Counted from the stretch's first letter, positions 1 through 7,378 are shown. The stretch is DNA of 27,865 bases from Nitrosotalea sp. (GCA_023252335.1 JAJPEA010000005.1:1-27865); one strand, 5' to 3'. Notes: generated from the letters alone by a model not told the origin. A program made the numbers and translations.

Positions 1-335
1 ACCTTTTCTGCTCCCACCACGATCAAGATTTTTTCTTCTTTTTTTACTTGATCCTGTATATCATTGATGTTTTCACCATACATTGTTAAATGAACTATTT
101 TGAACAAATCTTTCTTTTTTAATTTTATGATATCCTTCCAATTCTCAATTATTTCTACTTTAAAATCACTACCCCACATTTTGTTTACTTTGTAAATAGT
201 ATCTATGATCTCTGGATTTGCATCGTACATGTATATTTTTGATGCTCCAAATGCTCTAGATACGAGTGTGACATGTGTGGTTACTCTGTCATCTCTAACA
301 AGTCTAGTACCTATACGTAAAACTTCAATCTTCAT
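1..335 (-). CDS. trm56: tRNA (cytidine-56-2'-O)-methyltransferase aTrm56, C-terminus cut by window edge
   Basis: An archaeal SPOUT-class enzyme that 2'-O-methylates C56 in the T-loop of tRNA. The 111 visible residues start MKIEVLRIG, then show RDDRVTTHV at about 15-23, RAFGASKIY, VHLTMYGENI at about 83-92, and VGAEKV at the edge, where the family's conserved VGAEKVP segment (part of the SAM-binding knot) is expected. The ATG at 335 overlaps the end of the hflX-like gene by 11 bases on the same strand. This suggests translational coupling and a phoU-like/hflX/trm56 operon. The C-terminal part lies outside the window. The motif match makes the identification firm. Confidence 0.9.
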   Translation of the reverse strand, partial: MKIEVLRIGTRLVRDDRVTTHVTLVSRAFGASKIYMYDANPEIIDTIYKVNKMWGSDFKVEIIENWKDIIKLKKKDLFKIVHLTMYGENINDIQDQVKKEEKILIVVGAEK

Positions 336-1455
336 AATTTATTTTAATTTCTGGTCTGGGTATTTCATTTTTCTTCTCTGTACTTGGAGCATTCTCTAGT
401 GCTTGATATATCAGAGTCTTTAATTGTGCGATATTAAACCCCGTTGAAGATGATATTGCTAGCCATTTTCTGTTATTTGTTAGATCAAGTTGATTAGCCT
501 TCTCAGCCACCTCTTCTTTTGAAACCAAATCTGACTTGTTTAGAACAAAAATCATCTTGTCTTTATTTACACCAATCTCATCTAAAGTAGAAATACAGCT
601 TTTGAATTTTTTTCTTAGTTCTAAGGTTGTATCACTAACATCAATGACAACTATTACTACATCTGTATAGACAAGCTCTTCAAGAGTTGACTTGAATGCT
701 TGCACCATGTATGCTGGTAGTCTACTTATGAAACCAACAGTATCTGAAATCAAAACCTCTGAATTTTTTAGAGTAATTTTTCGTGTAGTTGTAGAAAGAG
801 TAGTGAAAAGTTTTGGGCTCTCTTCTTTTACTTCACCTGTTAATGTATTGAAAAGTGTAGTTTTTCCTGCAGATGTATATCCTGCAAGAGAAATTGTCTT
901 AAACCCAAATCGTTTTCTTGCTTGCCTGTGAAGTGCGCGTTGTGTTGATGATTTTGCTAACTTTAGCTTTATACCATTCATTCTGTTTTTAATGTCATTG
1001 AAGTAAACATCTACTTCGAATTTTCCTATTCCCATGAATCCTGGTTGTTCTCCCATCTTGGCCAACCTAACTTTTTCTTTGGCTCTTGACATTTCATATC
1101 TCAACTGTGCCATCTTGACTTGCAGAGTGGATTCTGAACTCTTTGCTCTTCGTTCAAAGATCTCAAGAATTAGAGCTTCTCTATCAAGTATATTCATTTT
1201 AAGAGTAGAGGCTAAATTGTAATTCTGACTTGGTTTTAGTATTTCATCGAAGATTATAACATCAGGCTTTACAGTACTTAGCATATCCTTTAGTTCATCT
1301 ACCTTGCCTTCTCCAAGACCATATTTTGATTTGTTTAGAATTCTATGTTGTATGATTTTACGAACCTCATATCCTGCAGCATCACACAGGCCTAATGCTT
1401 CTTTTAGAGAGTCTTCCTTATCATATGTTATGAGGATTGCAGAATCTTTCAACAT
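325..1455 (-). CDS. hflX: HflX-family GTPase
   Basis: A ribosome-associated GTPase. Bacterial HflX splits stalled or heat-damaged ribosomes, and archaeal homologues bind the large subunit. The 376 residues show the HflX N-terminal domain (GLGEGKVDEL at about 46-55), a helical linker, and a G domain: G1 GYTSAGKT at 192-199, G2 region FTTLSTTTR at about 217-225, G3 DTVGF at 238-242, G4 NKSD at 306-309 and G5 SSSTG at about 335-339. STLEE at about 256-260 is also typical. The gene lies 22 bases after the PhoU-like gene and overlaps trm56 by 11 bases, so the three are probably co-transcribed. The length is normal. Confidence 0.92.
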   Translation of the reverse strand: MLKDSAILITYDKEDSLKEALGLCDAAGYEVRKIIQHRILNKSKYGLGEGKVDELKDMLSTVKPDVIIFDEILKPSQNYNLASTLKMNILDREALILEIFERRAKSSESTLQVKMAQLRYEMSRAKEKVRLAKMGEQPGFMGIGKFEVDVYFNDIKNRMNGIKLKLAKSSTQRALHRQARKRFGFKTISLAGYTSAGKTTLFNTLTGEVKEESPKLFTTLSTTTRKITLKNSEVLISDTVGFISRLPAYMVQAFKSTLEELVYTDVVIVVIDVSDTTLELRKKFKSCISTLDEIGVNKDKMIFVLNKSDLVSKEEVAEKANQLDLTNNRKWLAISSSTGFNIAQLKTLIYQALENAPSTEKKNEIPRPEIKINYED

Positions 1456-1477
1456 TTCACTATTATTGTTCGATATC

Positions 1478-2521
1478 TTATTGCTTTCGCAGGGTTTTTT
1501 CTATTGTAACATCTAGCACTATCTCTGCTATGTCGCTTGCATATTCTGATATTCTTCGTATGTTTTCGCTCATTCTTCTAACCCTGTAGATCTCTTCTGT
1601 ATCTTTCAACGTTTTCAGGCTATCTTGAACCTTTTTTTCGTATTTTGCAATTTCTGCAGTTTTTTGTACCGTCCGTTCTGCCTGATTGGAATCCTTTTTG
1701 AATAAGGATAAACAAGCCTCGTCCAATACTGACAAGGTAAATACGTTCATTTCATTTATTGGTTCAAGTACATTCTTCTTAATTGCCTTCTTGTATTCAA
1801 GCAAGTCTTTTGCAATATCTGTTGCATGATCTCCTACACGTTCAATGTTTTTTACTATTAATCTATAACCCAAACAATGGTAGGGACTTTCTATTCCCAT
1901 TTCATTTAACATATGTTCATTTTGTATAGCTATCTTGAGTTGTCTCATTATGTAAAAACTAAACCTATCAACTTCATCGTCGCTGTTTACGACCTCTTTT
2001 GCTAGTTCAAAATTTGCTTCTTCTTGTGCAAGTAAAGCATCATTTTGCATTGACTTTGCTATGATCAACATTCTTTTTAGCGCTCCATCAACTGAAAGTT
2101 CAAACAGATTGATTAGTACTTGAATAGTTATTCCTTCTACGGAATCTGCAGTAATCTCAGTTCCCATCAGGATACTTTTTACTGCATCTTTGATAGAATT
2201 TCTCTGAGATGGCTTTAATCTACCAATTTTTGATTTTACATTAATGATGGTAAATCCAAGAAGATATAGTGAAATCAGTTTTCTTACAATTGTCGAGTCT
2301 TCATCTTCTGGCTTGATTTCAATTGTTGCTTCTTCTGTACCAACTGATTTATTGTGATGCTTTAACGGTACAATTTGTAAATTGGAAACCCCTTGTCTTA
2401 CTACTGCCACTTGATCTCCTTGCTTGAGACCCATATCTGTAATCCATTGCTTTGGTAATGATACGATGTATGAAGACTTGCCTGTAAACTGTATTTTTCG
2501 CATTTCTTCATTTGTTCCCAT
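1478..2521 (-). CDS. AbrB-domain/PhoU-domain phosphate uptake regulator-like protein
   Basis: A 347-residue protein with two parts. Residues about 7-50 (RKIQFTGKSSYIVSLPKQW, then GLKQGDQVAV) form a SpoVT/AbrB swapped-hairpin DNA-binding domain. The rest is helical and PhoU-like, with an acidic and hydrophobic pattern that includes NIERVGDHATDIAKDL and a second related segment, RRISEYASDIAEIV, near the C-terminus. The repeated D-IA motifs in PhoU helices bind metal clusters. In this archaeal family the fusion is taken to sense phosphate status and bind DNA. No pst transporter genes are in view. ATG at 2521 is used; a second ATG six codons later would keep the whole AbrB domain. The start lies 23-30 bases from a TATA-like CTATATAG inside an inverted repeat, so autoregulation is possible (inference). 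Confidence 0.85.
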   Translation of the reverse strand: MGTNEEMRKIQFTGKSSYIVSLPKQWITDMGLKQGDQVAVVRQGVSNLQIVPLKHHNKSVGTEEATIEIKPEDEDSTIVRKLISLYLLGFTIINVKSKIGRLKPSQRNSIKDAVKSILMGTEITADSVEGITIQVLINLFELSVDGALKRMLIIAKSMQNDALLAQEEANFELAKEVVNSDDEVDRFSFYIMRQLKIAIQNEHMLNEMGIESPYHCLGYRLIVKNIERVGDHATDIAKDLLEYKKAIKKNVLEPINEMNVFTLSVLDEACLSLFKKDSNQAERTVQKTAEIAKYEKKVQDSLKTLKDTEEIYRVRRMSENIRRISEYASDIAEIVLDVTIEKTLRKQ

Positions 2522-2543
2522 GTTACATGAATGATGAATTATT

Positions 2544-2572
2544 CTATATAGTTGTTAGGACTTACTATATAG
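2544..2572. promoter_or_regulatory. Divergent promoter with perfect 9-bp inverted repeat
   Basis: CTATATAGT at 2544-2552 and ACTATATAG at 2564-2572 are exact reverse complements separated by 11 bases, so the arm centres are 20 bases apart (about two helical turns). Each arm contains a TATA-like core. The left arm is at the right distance (about 23-30 bases) from the phoU-like ATG at 2521. The right arm is 50-58 bases before the PUA gene ATG at 2622, which would give a short leader. The arrangement suits either two mirrored TATA boxes or a dimer operator over both. Which applies cannot be told from sequence. Confidence 0.5.
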
Positions 2573-2621
2573 GTCGCATTCATTGCAAAAATAATTAACA
2601 TGGATAAATTAACATAATTTC

Positions 2622-3089
2622 ATGGATTCGATTCTTAAAATCAAATATACTTTGGATGCACTTTTTGGTCAAGGAGTATCAAAATATCTTCCAAAGGATG
2701 TAACGATTACCTATTCAAAGAAAACTGGGCGAATAAAACATGCATACCAAAATGATATCTTGCTTTGTACACTACGAACAGATGGTGGTCTTGCAATCAC
2801 TCCTTTTTTTGCCCAAATCCTTTTGAAAAGTAAAAAATTCAAGGAAAACTGCCTTGAAATAGATGATGACTCAAAGGCGTTTGTTCAAGAGGGCAGCTCA
2901 GTCTTTTGCAAGCACGTAACTTGGTGTGGGAAGAACATAATGATAGGGGGAGATGTGTCGGTATTGCATGATGGTAAGGTAATAGCAGTTGGCAAGGCTG
3001 TATTATCTACAAGAATGATTAAGTCATTTAAAAAAGGCGTAGCTGTAAAGATCAGAGATAGTTTAAAAAGTACAAACGGCGGAGTATGA
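2622..3089 (+). CDS. Stand-alone PUA-domain protein (archaeosine TGT C-terminal type)
   Basis: A 155-residue protein. The C-terminal half, about residues 85-150, matches the RNA-binding PUA domain at the end of archaeal tRNA-guanine transglycosylase: VFCKHV, then GGDVSVLHDGKVIAVGKAVLS and FKKGVAVKIR. The N-terminal half resembles the small domain that precedes PUA in those enzymes, and no catalytic domain is present. A role in binding structured RNA or the ribosome is likely; the target is not evident. It lies 7 bases before alpha-NAC, so the pair is probably co-transcribed, which hints at a translation-linked role (inference). A six-codon upstream reading frame including its stop (ATG at 2600, TAA at 2615-2617) precedes the start. 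Confidence 0.8.
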   Translation: MDSILKIKYTLDALFGQGVSKYLPKDVTITYSKKTGRIKHAYQNDILLCTLRTDGGLAITPFFAQILLKSKKFKENCLEIDDDSKAFVQEGSSVFCKHVTWCGKNIMIGGDVSVLHDGKVIAVGKAVLSTRMIKSFKKGVAVKIRDSLKSTNGGV

Positions 3090-3096
3090 ATATAGC

Positions 3097-3438
3097 ATGA
3101 TGCGTGGCGGAAACCGGGAAATGCGAAGAATGTTGGACAAGATGGGTCTTGAGATGAAGGATGTCCAAAATGTTCAAGAGGTCATAATCAAGACAGATAC
3201 AAAAGAGATCATAATTGCAAAGCCATCTGTTACAGAAATGAAGGCAAAAGACAATTCTATTTTTCAGATAATCGCTGAAAGTTACGAAGAGAGGGAACTT
3301 GAGGTGCCTATTTTTAGTCAAGACGATATAATGCTTGTAGCACAACAAGCCAATGTATCCTCTGAAGAGGCAACACAGGCATTAGTTGAGGCAAAGGGAG
3401 ATCTTGCAAGGGCAATATTGCTATTGACAACTAAATGA
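3097..3438 (+). CDS. nac: Nascent polypeptide-associated complex protein, archaeal alpha-NAC
   Basis: The archaeal NAC forms a homodimer that binds nascent chains at the ribosome exit tunnel. The 113 residues begin MMRGGNREMRRMLDKMG, a basic ribosome-contact segment. A NAC beta-barrel follows at about 25-65 (QEVIIKTDTKEIIIAKPSV). A C-terminal UBA domain occupies about 76-113 (DIMLVAQQANVSSEEATQAL, ending in GDLARAILLL). The length is typical of the archaeal family. Two ATGs stand side by side at 3097 and 3100, and the first is taken. The PUA gene is just upstream. Confidence 0.95.
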   Translation: MMRGGNREMRRMLDKMGLEMKDVQNVQEVIIKTDTKEIIIAKPSVTEMKAKDNSIFQIIAESYEERELEVPIFSQDDIMLVAQQANVSSEEATQALVEAKGDLARAILLLTTK

Positions 3439-3470
3439 TATTTGTTGATTAAAAACAACACACAAACAAT

Positions 3471-3480
3471 CTTTAAATTT
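3471..3480 (+). promoter_or_regulatory. TATA-like box before the RNase H-like gene
   Basis: CTTTAAATTT lies 11-20 bases before the assumed TTG start at 3492. This is closer than the roughly 23-30 bases seen at other genes here. Either a short distance is used or translation begins slightly later (a GTG is in frame at 3531). Confidence 0.35.
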
Positions 3481-3491
3481 TCTAGAGAGTA

Positions 3492-4154
3492 TTGTTAGAC
3501 ATATCATATCCACCACAAAATAATATTGCAGTGGCAACGATATCAGGCAGGTCATATTTTAAATTCATCAATGTTTTGAGGCGACTCAAACTAACTTATG
3601 ATTCAATATTGCCAGAAGAGATAACAAGTTCAGACAGGAGGTTAATCCTTACTACCGTGCATGAATCTTCCAAAATACCGTCAAATCTGGTTCTTTTGGA
3701 AGATGAATTTAATTATCATCCCACTATTATACGCGCAAAAATAGTTGAAAAATTACAATCAGGAATCAACAATAACTTGTTAGTAATAGGAATTGATCCT
3801 GGCAACAGAATAGGATTGTCAATTTTTTACTATGAAAAAGAGATTGAGAGTGCAATTTACACATCAACTGACGATCTGGTGTCCCATATTGTCAAAATTT
3901 TGGTTGGGATAAATGCTACAAGAAAAATTGTCAAAGTAGGTAATGGTAACATGAAAATTGCTTTACACATAGTAAACTCTCTAAATCTCAGATTCTGTTC
4001 CCATTTTGAACTAGAATTTGTAGATGAACGCAAAACATCGCTGAAAATAAAAAATTTTAACAAGAGAGGTGAGCGTGATAAGATATCTGCTAGATATATC
4101 ACACAAAGAGAGGGTTACAGACATCTTGTCCTACCTCTTTCAAGAATTGGGTAA
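3492..4154 (+). CDS. Unrecognised protein with YqgF/RuvC-like RNase H-fold features
   Basis: This 220-residue protein is not one I can name. The N-terminal part (about 1-90) has a strand-helix pattern, GRSYFKFINVLRRLKL at about 19-34. From about residue 97 it looks like an RNase H fold: VIGIDPGNRIGLSIFY with Asp102, a strand IVKVGNG at about 146-152, then FVDERKTS at 177-184, recalling the DERLTT motif of YqgF, and a late RDKISARYI at about 195-203 where YqgF and RuvC carry their last acidic residue. This suggests a nuclease or resolvase-like fold, which is inference only. The TTG start is uncertain. It stands alone between NAC and a 233-base gap. Confidence 0.6.
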   Translation: MLDISYPPQNNIAVATISGRSYFKFINVLRRLKLTYDSILPEEITSSDRRLILTTVHESSKIPSNLVLLEDEFNYHPTIIRAKIVEKLQSGINNNLLVIGIDPGNRIGLSIFYYEKEIESAIYTSTDDLVSHIVKILVGINATRKIVKVGNGNMKIALHIVNSLNLRFCSHFELEFVDERKTSLKIKNFNKRGERDKISARYITQREGYRHLVLPLSRIG

Positions 4155-4345
4155 AAAAGTGAAAATCGATCAAAAACCTCTGGAAGTTGCATTTAAAGTT
4201 AATCTTTTACGCTAGATGTGAAAGGACGATAGATATTTATAGTGTTTTTCATTTTTTTCTTGAAAACTGTTCACTCTGTAATACAGATCTAAAATAAAAA
4301 TTTCACTAAACATGCATTAAAGTTATGGAATTTCTTGATCCATGC

Positions 4346-4353
4346 TTAAATAT
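4346..4353 (+). promoter_or_regulatory. TATA-like box before zinc-ribbon gene
   Basis: TTAAATAT lies 35-42 bases before the ATG at 4388, and AGGT at 4377-4380 could act as a weak ribosome binding site. The presence of a promoter suggests the damaged downstream gene may still be transcribed. Nothing else was recognised in the gap 4155-4345. Confidence 0.4.
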
Positions 4354-4387
4354 TTACTATATCTATATGATAAACAGGTAACTACAT

Positions 4388-4727
4388 ATGACATGTAAAG
4401 GAATATGCACAAGATACAAAGCACAGAAGATGCCAAATTTGTGAAATTTTCATAAAATGGGAGGGTCTTTGGTGTCCTTGTTGTGGATACAGACTGAGAA
4501 CTAAACCACGAAACCTCAAGTACAAAGCAAAACTAAGAGCTAGAGTCGAAGCTGATCAATTAGAGGCTGTTGCTGTAAAAGCTGCAGAAGTCGAAGAGAT
4601 TGAGCTGATAGAGCCAATAGCGGTGAAAAAAGCTACAAAAAAGGCTAAAACTGCAAAGGCAAAAACGACAAAAGCTAAGACAGTAAAGGCTATGAAGAAA
4701 GTAGCAGTTACGCCGGTAGCAATATAG
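4388..4727 (+). pseudogene. Zinc-ribbon protein with Lys/Ala-rich tail, apparently frameshifted
   Basis: The ATG at 4388 opens MTCKGICTRYKAQK but meets TGA at 4442. From 4428 another frame continues for 99 codons without a stop: RCQICEIFIKW, then GLWCPCCGYRLRTKPRN, then a Lys/Ala-rich histone-H1-like tail (KKATKKAKTAKAKTTKAK), ending at TAG 4725-4727. That frame has a stop at 4389-4391 and no ATG, GTG or TTG before the first Cys pair. From memory, thaumarchaeal relatives read through both parts with about a dozen extra residues (an RY-GQK segment) between them. A deletion that also shifted the frame therefore seems likely. CxxC pairs at CQIC and CPCC would bind one zinc. A base-calling error alone would not explain the missing segment, but programmed +1 frameshifting cannot be excluded. 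Confidence 0.6.
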
Positions 4728-4751
4728 GCCCTAGTAAGCTGAAGTAGACTG

Positions 4752-5090
4752 TTGATATCACAAATCGGTTATACGAAAAAAACCGTAAAGGTGAATCATC
4801 GGGAATTCTTGGTACAGATCGTTCCATACGATAATGGAAATTATATTTCTATTTCTGAGGGAAAAGAAAGGATAGGAACATTAGTTGTTTCTATTAGTTC
4901 TGGTGGTCGTGTAAGCACAGCTGCTGTAATACCATCAAAATCAGATACACTTTTTCTTAAAATGGTTTCAGAGCGTGTAGCATCAACAATAAATGGAATT
5001 TGTATTTTTTCATTAAATGTTGAAAAAGATTTAGATCTTGATAGTATGAAAATTCTAATGAACGAATTGATGGAGATTATCAAACAATGA
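4752..5090 (+). CDS. Small protein resembling proteasome assembly chaperone PAC3/PAC4 family
   Basis: 112 residues from a TTG start. The layout is beta-rich (VNHREFLVQIVPYDNGNYIS at about 14-32, then RIGTLVVSI at 40-48). A segment PSKSDTLFLKMVSERVAS follows at about 61-78, then strand GICIFSLNV at about 82-90 and a final helix. The order matches the short PAC3/PAC4 chaperone fold, where a strand like MGTLVSL is followed by a loop, a helix and a last strand-helix pair. This is a pattern judgement and not a firm match. The stop overlaps the start of the UbiD-family gene (ATGA at 5087-5090), so the two are co-translated. The start follows the zinc-ribbon remnant by 24 bases. Confidence 0.5.
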   Translation: MISQIGYTKKTVKVNHREFLVQIVPYDNGNYISISEGKERIGTLVVSISSGGRVSTAAVIPSKSDTLFLKMVSERVASTINGICIFSLNVEKDLDLDSMKILMNELMEIIKQ

Positions 5091-6424
5091 CTTGTGATAT
5101 GAGAAGCTATCTGGATCTTATTGCTAAAAAAGGGGAATTAGCTCTAGTAAAAAAAAAGGTTTCTACAAAATTTGAAATTGCAGCAGTAACAGCCAAAATG
5201 GACGGCTCTAAAGCACTGTTATTTGAAAATGCCAAAGATAGCAAGTTTCGTGTAGTTTCAAATCTGGTTGGTACACGAAAAAGATTTGCTTATGCAGTAG
5301 GTGCCACTGATGCCACTATACACGAAAAAGTAATCTCTGCCATAAAACACGCGTCAAAACCAAGAATAACCACAAAAGCAAAATTTCTAGAAAATCAATC
5401 ACGAGATCTTTTTACTTTGCCTATAGTTACTCATTTTGACAAGGAACCAGGACCTTTCATCACATCGTCAATCATTTATACTAAAAATCAGGAAATGGGG
5501 ACACAAAATTCATCATTTAATAGATTATTGAGAATTGATGAGAAACACTTCTCAATTAGAATGGTAGAGGGAAGACATCTTCATAGAACTTTTGTCTATG
5601 CAAAAGAACATGGTGAAGACCTTAAGGTTGCTATCTCCATAGGTGTACATCCAGCTGTTTCAATTGCAGGTGCATATCAAGCTGATTGGGGAAAAGATGA
5701 ATTAGAAATTGCAAATGAACTGCTAGGAAAGAAACTCACTCTTTCCAAATCGCCTTATTCGCAAATGTTCGTTCCATCTGAATCAGAAATAATCATAGAA
5801 GGAAGAATTCTCAAAGATAAAACGCACAAAGAATGGATGGTAGAAATGCTTCGAACATATGATTTTAAACGAGCACAGCCTGTTTTTGAACTTGATAGGA
5901 TACACTTTAGGAATAATCCTATCTTTCACGATGTACTAGCTGGCTTTGGGGAACATCAATTACTAATGGGTATGCCTATTGAAGCTAAAATAAACAAGGA
6001 ACTAAAACAAGTCCTACCACAAACCAGAAATGTCGTATTAACTGAGGGCGGTTGTAAATGGTTGCATGCTGTAGTTCAAATTTCTAAAAAACGAGACTCT
6101 GATCCAAAAAAAGCAATTGATGCTGCCTTTTCTGCACATCGTTCTCTTAAGAATGTGGTGATAGTTGATGATGACATTGATCCATCTAATCCTGTTGCAG
6201 TAGAATATGCAATGGCCACCAGATTTCAAGCAGACAAAGACCTAGTGATAGTACCAAATGTACGAGGTTCTAGTCTTGATCCTTCTAGTGATCAAAAAAA
6301 TCTTCGTACTACTAAGATGGGAGTGGATGCAACAAAATCATTCTCAAAAAGGGCAGAAGGATTTGAGATTGCTAAAATCCCGGGCGCAGAAAATATATCG
6401 CTAAAAAAATATTTTAAATTTTAA
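5087..6424 (+). CDS. UbiD-family decarboxylase
   Basis: A prenylated-FMN-dependent decarboxylase family member, 445 residues. Recognisable parts are FNRLLRIDEKHFSIRM at about 144-159, IGVHPAVSIAGA at about 185-196, SESEIIIEGRI at 231-241 (the UbiD EIVIEG segment), and RIHFRNNPIFHDVLAG. The canonical GPFGDHTGYY-type loop is replaced by THKEWMVEMLRTYD at about 246-259. In several archaea a UbiD homologue acts as trans-anhydromevalonate 5-phosphate decarboxylase of the modified mevalonate pathway. That is a good candidate here because Thaumarchaeota make isoprenoid lipids, but it is inference. It overlaps the upstream small gene and converges on ctaB, sharing the palindrome TTAA for both stops. 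A second ATG at 5099 is possible. Confidence 0.85.
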   Translation: MTCDMRSYLDLIAKKGELALVKKKVSTKFEIAAVTAKMDGSKALLFENAKDSKFRVVSNLVGTRKRFAYAVGATDATIHEKVISAIKHASKPRITTKAKFLENQSRDLFTLPIVTHFDKEPGPFITSSIIYTKNQEMGTQNSSFNRLLRIDEKHFSIRMVEGRHLHRTFVYAKEHGEDLKVAISIGVHPAVSIAGAYQADWGKDELEIANELLGKKLTLSKSPYSQMFVPSESEIIIEGRILKDKTHKEWMVEMLRTYDFKRAQPVFELDRIHFRNNPIFHDVLAGFGEHQLLMGMPIEAKINKELKQVLPQTRNVVLTEGGCKWLHAVVQISKKRDSDPKKAIDAAFSAHRSLKNVVIVDDDIDPSNPVAVEYAMATRFQADKDLVIVPNVRGSSLDPSSDQKNLRTTKMGVDATKSFSKRAEGFEIAKIPGAENISLKKYFKF

Positions 6425-7326
6425 AGTGTAGAATCAATCATTAACGCAATAAATAATATTGCAAGATATGGACTTGAAAACTTGAATAGCGTCCATGATG
6501 CTTTCTCAGATGGTTTTACAAGTAACCATACACTTAGTGCAATCATTATTGCACCTGAAACAATTGCTGTATACAGATATACTTCATGAAACAAGTGTTT
6601 TCCAGATGCTCCTGTCATGAAAAAAGGAATGACACTAAAAAGAACCATCATGAGAGTGGTTCCAGCAATTACACGAACTGATGTCTTTTCAGATTCTACT
6701 GCAGTCAACATTGGAACATTGACTTTGTTATAATCTTCCTTGACATGAAGTGTGAGACTCCATATGTGCATTGGAATCCAAACGAAGACTAGTCCGGCCA
6801 TTACTAATCCTAGATCCCATAGACCTGTAGTTGTAACTGCAACATAGCCAATCATTGCAGGTGCTCCTCCAGAAAAACCTCCTAAAACAATATTTGTTCT
6901 ACTTCTTCTTTTTAGTAATTTACTATAAACTAGAATATTGTCTGCAAGTCCAAAAGCCATGAAAATACCTGCCCACATGTTTATGGCAAAAGCACTGATT
7001 AGAGATATTGCCGCAAGAATTAATCCAAAATACAATGCCTTTTCAGCTGGGAAAATTCTCCTGCTTGGAATTGGCCTATCTTTTGTTCTTTCCATTATTG
7101 CATCAATGTCTCTGTCATTATAGTTTGTCAGTGTATTTGCAGAAGCAGAGCCAGCTATTACGCCTCCTATAACAAGACACCATGTTAATGGAGATACTGG
7201 AATATGATACAAATTCGACGCCGTGAAGGCTGCTCCTATCGCAGTAAAAACAAGGAGATACCATATCTTTGGCTTGGTAACCTCATAGTATACCTTAATT
7301 CTTGAACTGGCTTTTGTTGTTAGCAC
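6421..7326 (-). CDS. ctaB: Heme O synthase (protoheme IX farnesyltransferase)
   Basis: A membrane UbiA-superfamily prenyltransferase that adds a farnesyl group to heme b to make heme O, the precursor of heme A for heme-copper oxidases. The 301 residues contain NYNDRDIDAIMERTKDRPIP at about 68-87, the CtaB/CyoE active-site motif with its Mg-diphosphate aspartates. A second motif region DYNKVNVPML follows in the middle of the protein. About eight to nine hydrophobic segments are visible. The GTG start at 7326 lies 29-38 bases from a TATA-like box, so it probably has its own promoter. Its last bases overlap the end of ubiD on the other strand. Confidence 0.9.
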   Translation of the reverse strand: MLTTKASSRIKVYYEVTKPKIWYLLVFTAIGAAFTASNLYHIPVSPLTWCLVIGGVIAGSASANTLTNYNDRDIDAIMERTKDRPIPSRRIFPAEKALYFGLILAAISLISAFAINMWAGIFMAFGLADNILVYSKLLKRRSRTNIVLGGFSGGAPAMIGYVAVTTTGLWDLGLVMAGLVFVWIPMHIWSLTLHVKEDYNKVNVPMLTAVESEKTSVRVIAGTTLMMVLFSVIPFFMTGASGKHLFHEVYLYTAIVSGAIMIALSVWLLVKPSEKASWTLFKFSSPYLAILFIALMIDSTL

Positions 7327-7354
7327 ACTCTTACTTCCATTTGGATCTTATTAC

Positions 7355-7364
7355 TTATTTATAG
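7355..7364 (-). promoter_or_regulatory. TATA-like box for ctaB
   Basis: On the minus strand CTATAAATAA lies 29-38 bases before the GTG start of the heme O synthase gene, in the 52-base gap after the Lrp-type regulator. The spacing suggests a nearly leaderless transcript. Confidence 0.5.
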
Positions 7365-7378
7365 GTTGAATAGACCAA

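Noticed and set aside
4155..4345. Possible small RNA gene in the gap after the RNase H-like gene
   Set aside because: AGATGTGA resembles a C box only loosely, and no paired D box, kink-turn or tRNA-like fold could be supported.
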